From CAZFQG01 sp964520785 (GTDB lineage: Bacteria > Planctomycetota > Planctomycetia > Pirellulales > Thermoguttaceae), in NCBI GenBank assembly GCA_964520785.1, contig CAZFQG010000004.1:19449-83448 (forward strand): DNA of 64,000 bases, given 5' to 3'. The notes under the pieces are model-generated. The model ran no database searches, had not been told where the DNA came from, and worked only from the letters and a program-made list of their open reading frames with translations. Positions within the stretch are counted from its first letter, which is position 1; each line of letters opens with the position of its first letter. The position numbers and the translations under genes are program-made. Of the stretch, positions 62,092 to 64,000 are shown in pieces.

Positions 62092-64000
62092 TCGCCGTCC
62101 TTTTCGCTCGCCCCGGCTCGAAAGACCAGCCGCTCCCCCGGCCGGGTGACGACTTCGGCCACGCCCCGTGCATCCTTCGCCGCTTCCCGGGCCGAACCAC
62201 TTTCGCCAACCACCAAGATGGTTTTCCACGGACTGAGTACGCGCAGCGGACCGCCGGCGGTGGAGGCAACTTCCAGCCGAGTCACGGTCTTCCCGTCGAA
62301 GTCGGCGTCGACCAGGAACCCTCCCTGGGCGCGAAGCCCCCGAAACGCGGCCGGCTTGCCGCGAGGCCACGCCGGAAAGAGACGGAGAACGTCGCCGACG
62401 CTCTGTAAGAGCAACTCGCTTACCGCGAAAGTCGCCCCGAATTGCTCCGTGTAATGCCCGAAATCGTTGAAACCGTGCGGCGGATCGAGCCGGTTCAACT
62501 TGAGCAGGCCGTTGGCTCCCTCTCGGGCGGCAAACTCGCCGACCATCCACTCGAGCGTGCCCGGCATGCTCAGCCGGGCCCTGGCCACCGCCAGACAGAC
62601 CGTGGCGTTGTTACCGTTCCACCGTAGCGATTCGATCGTCCGTGCAAACAGGGTCTTTTCCTCCGCCGGCGACCACCAGGTTACGACGTCGCCCGGGAAG
62701 ACCGGAGCGGCCGGAACCGCGATGTTGTACGTAATCGGCGGCGCCCCCTTCACGTCAACCACGACCGGGCTTTCGCCGCCGGTCGTCGGGTAGTCCGGAA
62801 GCCGCGCAAGGGCCGCTTTCCAGCGCGCCACCAGGTCCTCGTCTCGTTCCAGGATCGTCGCCCCCTCGATCGCCGCTTCAAAGACGTAGCGGAAGAACGC
62901 GATATCGAACGTGCCGTCGCGGTTCTTTTCGAAACGGGGCGTCCAGCCCCAGTGTTCCGGCGAGACGCTGGGGCCGAGAACGACCGTGCCGTTCGCTTTT
63001 TTCTCGCATTGCTCGACGAACGCGGCCTGGAACCGGGCCACCTCGCGGACGAGGGGGTACGCGGTCGTTTCAAGGAACTCCCGATCCGGGGCATATTTGT
63101 ATTGCCACCAGACCGGCTGAACGGAAAAGGCGTTCACTCCGAGCGTCATGCCCCAGACGTGATGGATGTACTGGCGGCCGCCGGGGCACTTGCACGCCGC
63201 CGGATTCGCCGGTTCGTACGCGAAGAGGACGTGCGGGTAGTATGCTCCTTCCATGTCGAAAATCCGCTTGCACAGCCAGGCCGCGCGTGGAAGATAATCG
63301 AATATCAACCGGTTGTAGGGTTCCTGCAAGTCGACATGATTCGCCGGCAAGGCGGACCAAAAGGTCTGTTGGATGTTGTAGTTGGTGTGGTAATCGCCGT
63401 GCCAGGCGGGCGTGTCGTTGATCAGGCCGGCGAAGAGCCCCGGAGAGACGACTCCCGGCTTGCTCACGCAACGAAGGAAGTAGAGGTTTCGGTACCAGAG
63501 CCGCTCGAGCAACGGCTCCTCAATCGCGACTCCCGACACGGACCAGAACGCATCCCATTCGGCTTCATGCCGCCGGATCAGGTCGTCCGGCGAGTCTGCC
63601 AGAACGTCTCGTGCCAGCTTGACAGCCGATTCCTTCGGGTCCTCCGATTCGAGCGACGTGACGATCGCCACGGCGGCGACGTCCCCTTTCCGTACCAACG
63701 CGGCGGCGAAGGACATTCCCGGCCAATCGGCGTCGCCGGGGATTTCTTGTTCGATCGTCCAGACGCCGGCTTCATGCGAACATGCGGGCTTCGGCAAGTC
63801 TCTTGAAGCGAGCGGTTCCAGCCGAGCGCCAGCGGAAGAGCGGAAGAGAAAGACGTTCCGATCCGCCAGGGCGCGGGCCTCCACGTTGACCGCCTCGGGA
63901 CCCGATGCCCGGGTGGCGGCGACGGCGCGGCGGATATCCAGCACGGCCGGAACCGGGTCAGTTTCCGGCGGCGGCGGAGGGATTTCCACGGAACCCCGCG
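62088..64000 (-). CDS. GH95-like glycoside hydrolase, C-terminal fragment
   Basis: About 637 codons, open at the right edge, so the N-terminus is missing. The catalytic (alpha/alpha)6 barrel carries HGDYHTNYNIQQTFWSA, LLLQSVGDVLRLFPAWP and RLDPPHGFNDFGHYTEQFG, resembling GH95 fucosidase or rhamnosidase-like enzymes. The GDYHTNYNIQ motif with the two aspartates is a GH95-type signature. It overlaps the URO-D-like gene by 4 bases, and the L-rhamnose mutarotase follows, suggesting L-rhamnose or L-fucose chemistry. The upstream end may carry a signal peptide. Confidence 0.78.
   Translation of the reverse strand, partial: RGSVEIPPPPPETDPVPAVLDIRRAVAATRASGPEAVNVEARALADRNVFLFRSSAGARLEPLASRDLPKPACSHEAGVWTIEQEIPGDADWPGMSFAAALVRKGDVAAVAIVTSLESEDPKESAVKLARDVLADSPDDLIRRHEAEWDAFWSVSGVAIEEPLLERLWYRNLYFLRCVSKPGVVSPGLFAGLINDTPAWHGDYHTNYNIQQTFWSALPANHVDLQEPYNRLIFDYLPRAAWLCKRIFDMEGAYYPHVLFAYEPANPAACKCPGGRQYIHHVWGMTLGVNAFSVQPVWWQYKYAPDREFLETTAYPLVREVARFQAAFVEQCEKKANGTVVLGPSVSPEHWGWTPRFEKNRDGTFDIAFFRYVFEAAIEGATILERDEDLVARWKAALARLPDYPTTGGESPVVVDVKGAPPITYNIAVPAAPVFPGDVVTWWSPAEEKTLFARTIESLRWNGNNATVCLAVARARLSMPGTLEWMVGEFAAREGANGLLKLNRLDPPHGFNDFGHYTEQFGATFAVSELLLQSVGDVLRLFPAWPRGKPAAFRGLRAQGGFLVDADFDGKTVTRLEVASTAGGPLRVLSPWKTILVVGESGSAREAAKDARGVAEVVTRPGERLVFRAGASEKDGE

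Noticed and set aside
1..64000. tRNA, rRNA, CRISPR, insertion sequences and exosortase genes
   Set aside because: Looked for by eye; nothing supportable found. A tRNAscan-type search would be needed to exclude tRNAs fully.

Overview
The window looks like a bacterial chromosome segment from the phylum Planctomycetota, probably a Pirellulales-like lineage. The signs are GC-rich DNA, many secreted DUF1080, ThuA and parallel beta-helix proteins, Tat-exported Gfo/Idh/MocA and DegT-type enzymes, PEP-CTERM-tagged proteins, a BBP7-like outer-membrane barrel, a Ser/Thr kinase with a C-terminal membrane anchor, a Sua5::YwlE-type fusion, and mur genes cut off from the usual division genes. This placement is inference; there is no rRNA or other taxonomic marker. 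I saw no rRNA, tRNA, CRISPR array or insertion sequence.

Layout. 1-9.0 kb: exported carbohydrate-related genes (DUF4405 membrane protein fragment, ThuA, DUF1080, BNR_4 protein, secreted protein of unknown family, beta-helix protein, PEP-CTERM protein, FG-GAP propeller). 9.1-17.2 kb: a complete F-type ATP synthase operon on the minus strand, order atpZ, atpI-like, B, E, F, H, A, G, D, C. 17.5-19.9 kb: glpD and a divergent glpP, with an intrinsic terminator in the glpD leader, the arrangement known for GlpP antitermination. 20-26.5 kb: more exported proteins, a phosphodiesterase-like protein and an acetyltransferase. 27-36.5 kb: Ski2-like helicase, FmdB zinc ribbon, nnrE, RluA-family pseudouridine synthase, protein kinase, rpiB, Sua5::arginine-phosphatase fusion, ABC ATPase. 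36.5-44 kb: aspartate aminotransferase, thrS, NhaC-type antiporter with an opine-dehydrogenase-like enzyme, UbiA prenyltransferase, SixA. 44.5-50.3 kb: murE-murF-mraY, converging on aroA. 50.8-64 kb: outer-membrane barrel, tandem sialidase, large beta-helix protein, exported DegT-family protein, and an overlapping GH95-like / URO-D-like / L-rhamnose mutarotase operon that runs off the right edge.

How the genes fit together. The two flanks look like a glycan-foraging repertoire (sialidases, beta-helix lyase-like proteins, rhamnose/fucose-type hydrolase and mutarotase, FG-GAP and BNR propellers). The middle is housekeeping: energy conversion, glycerol-phosphate use, peptidoglycan precursors, shikimate pathway, translation. 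The most notable sequence-level signals are: (i) a DUF1080 gene and a ThuA domain joined by a nine-A tract in the -1 frame, where the ThuA domain has no start codon or signal peptide of its own; (ii) a beta-helix gene whose signal peptide lies in a different frame from its body, next to a C4 tract; (iii) the glpP/glpD leader-terminator pair; and (iv) decayed fragments of a PEP-CTERM/dockerin-type protein and of another exported protein.
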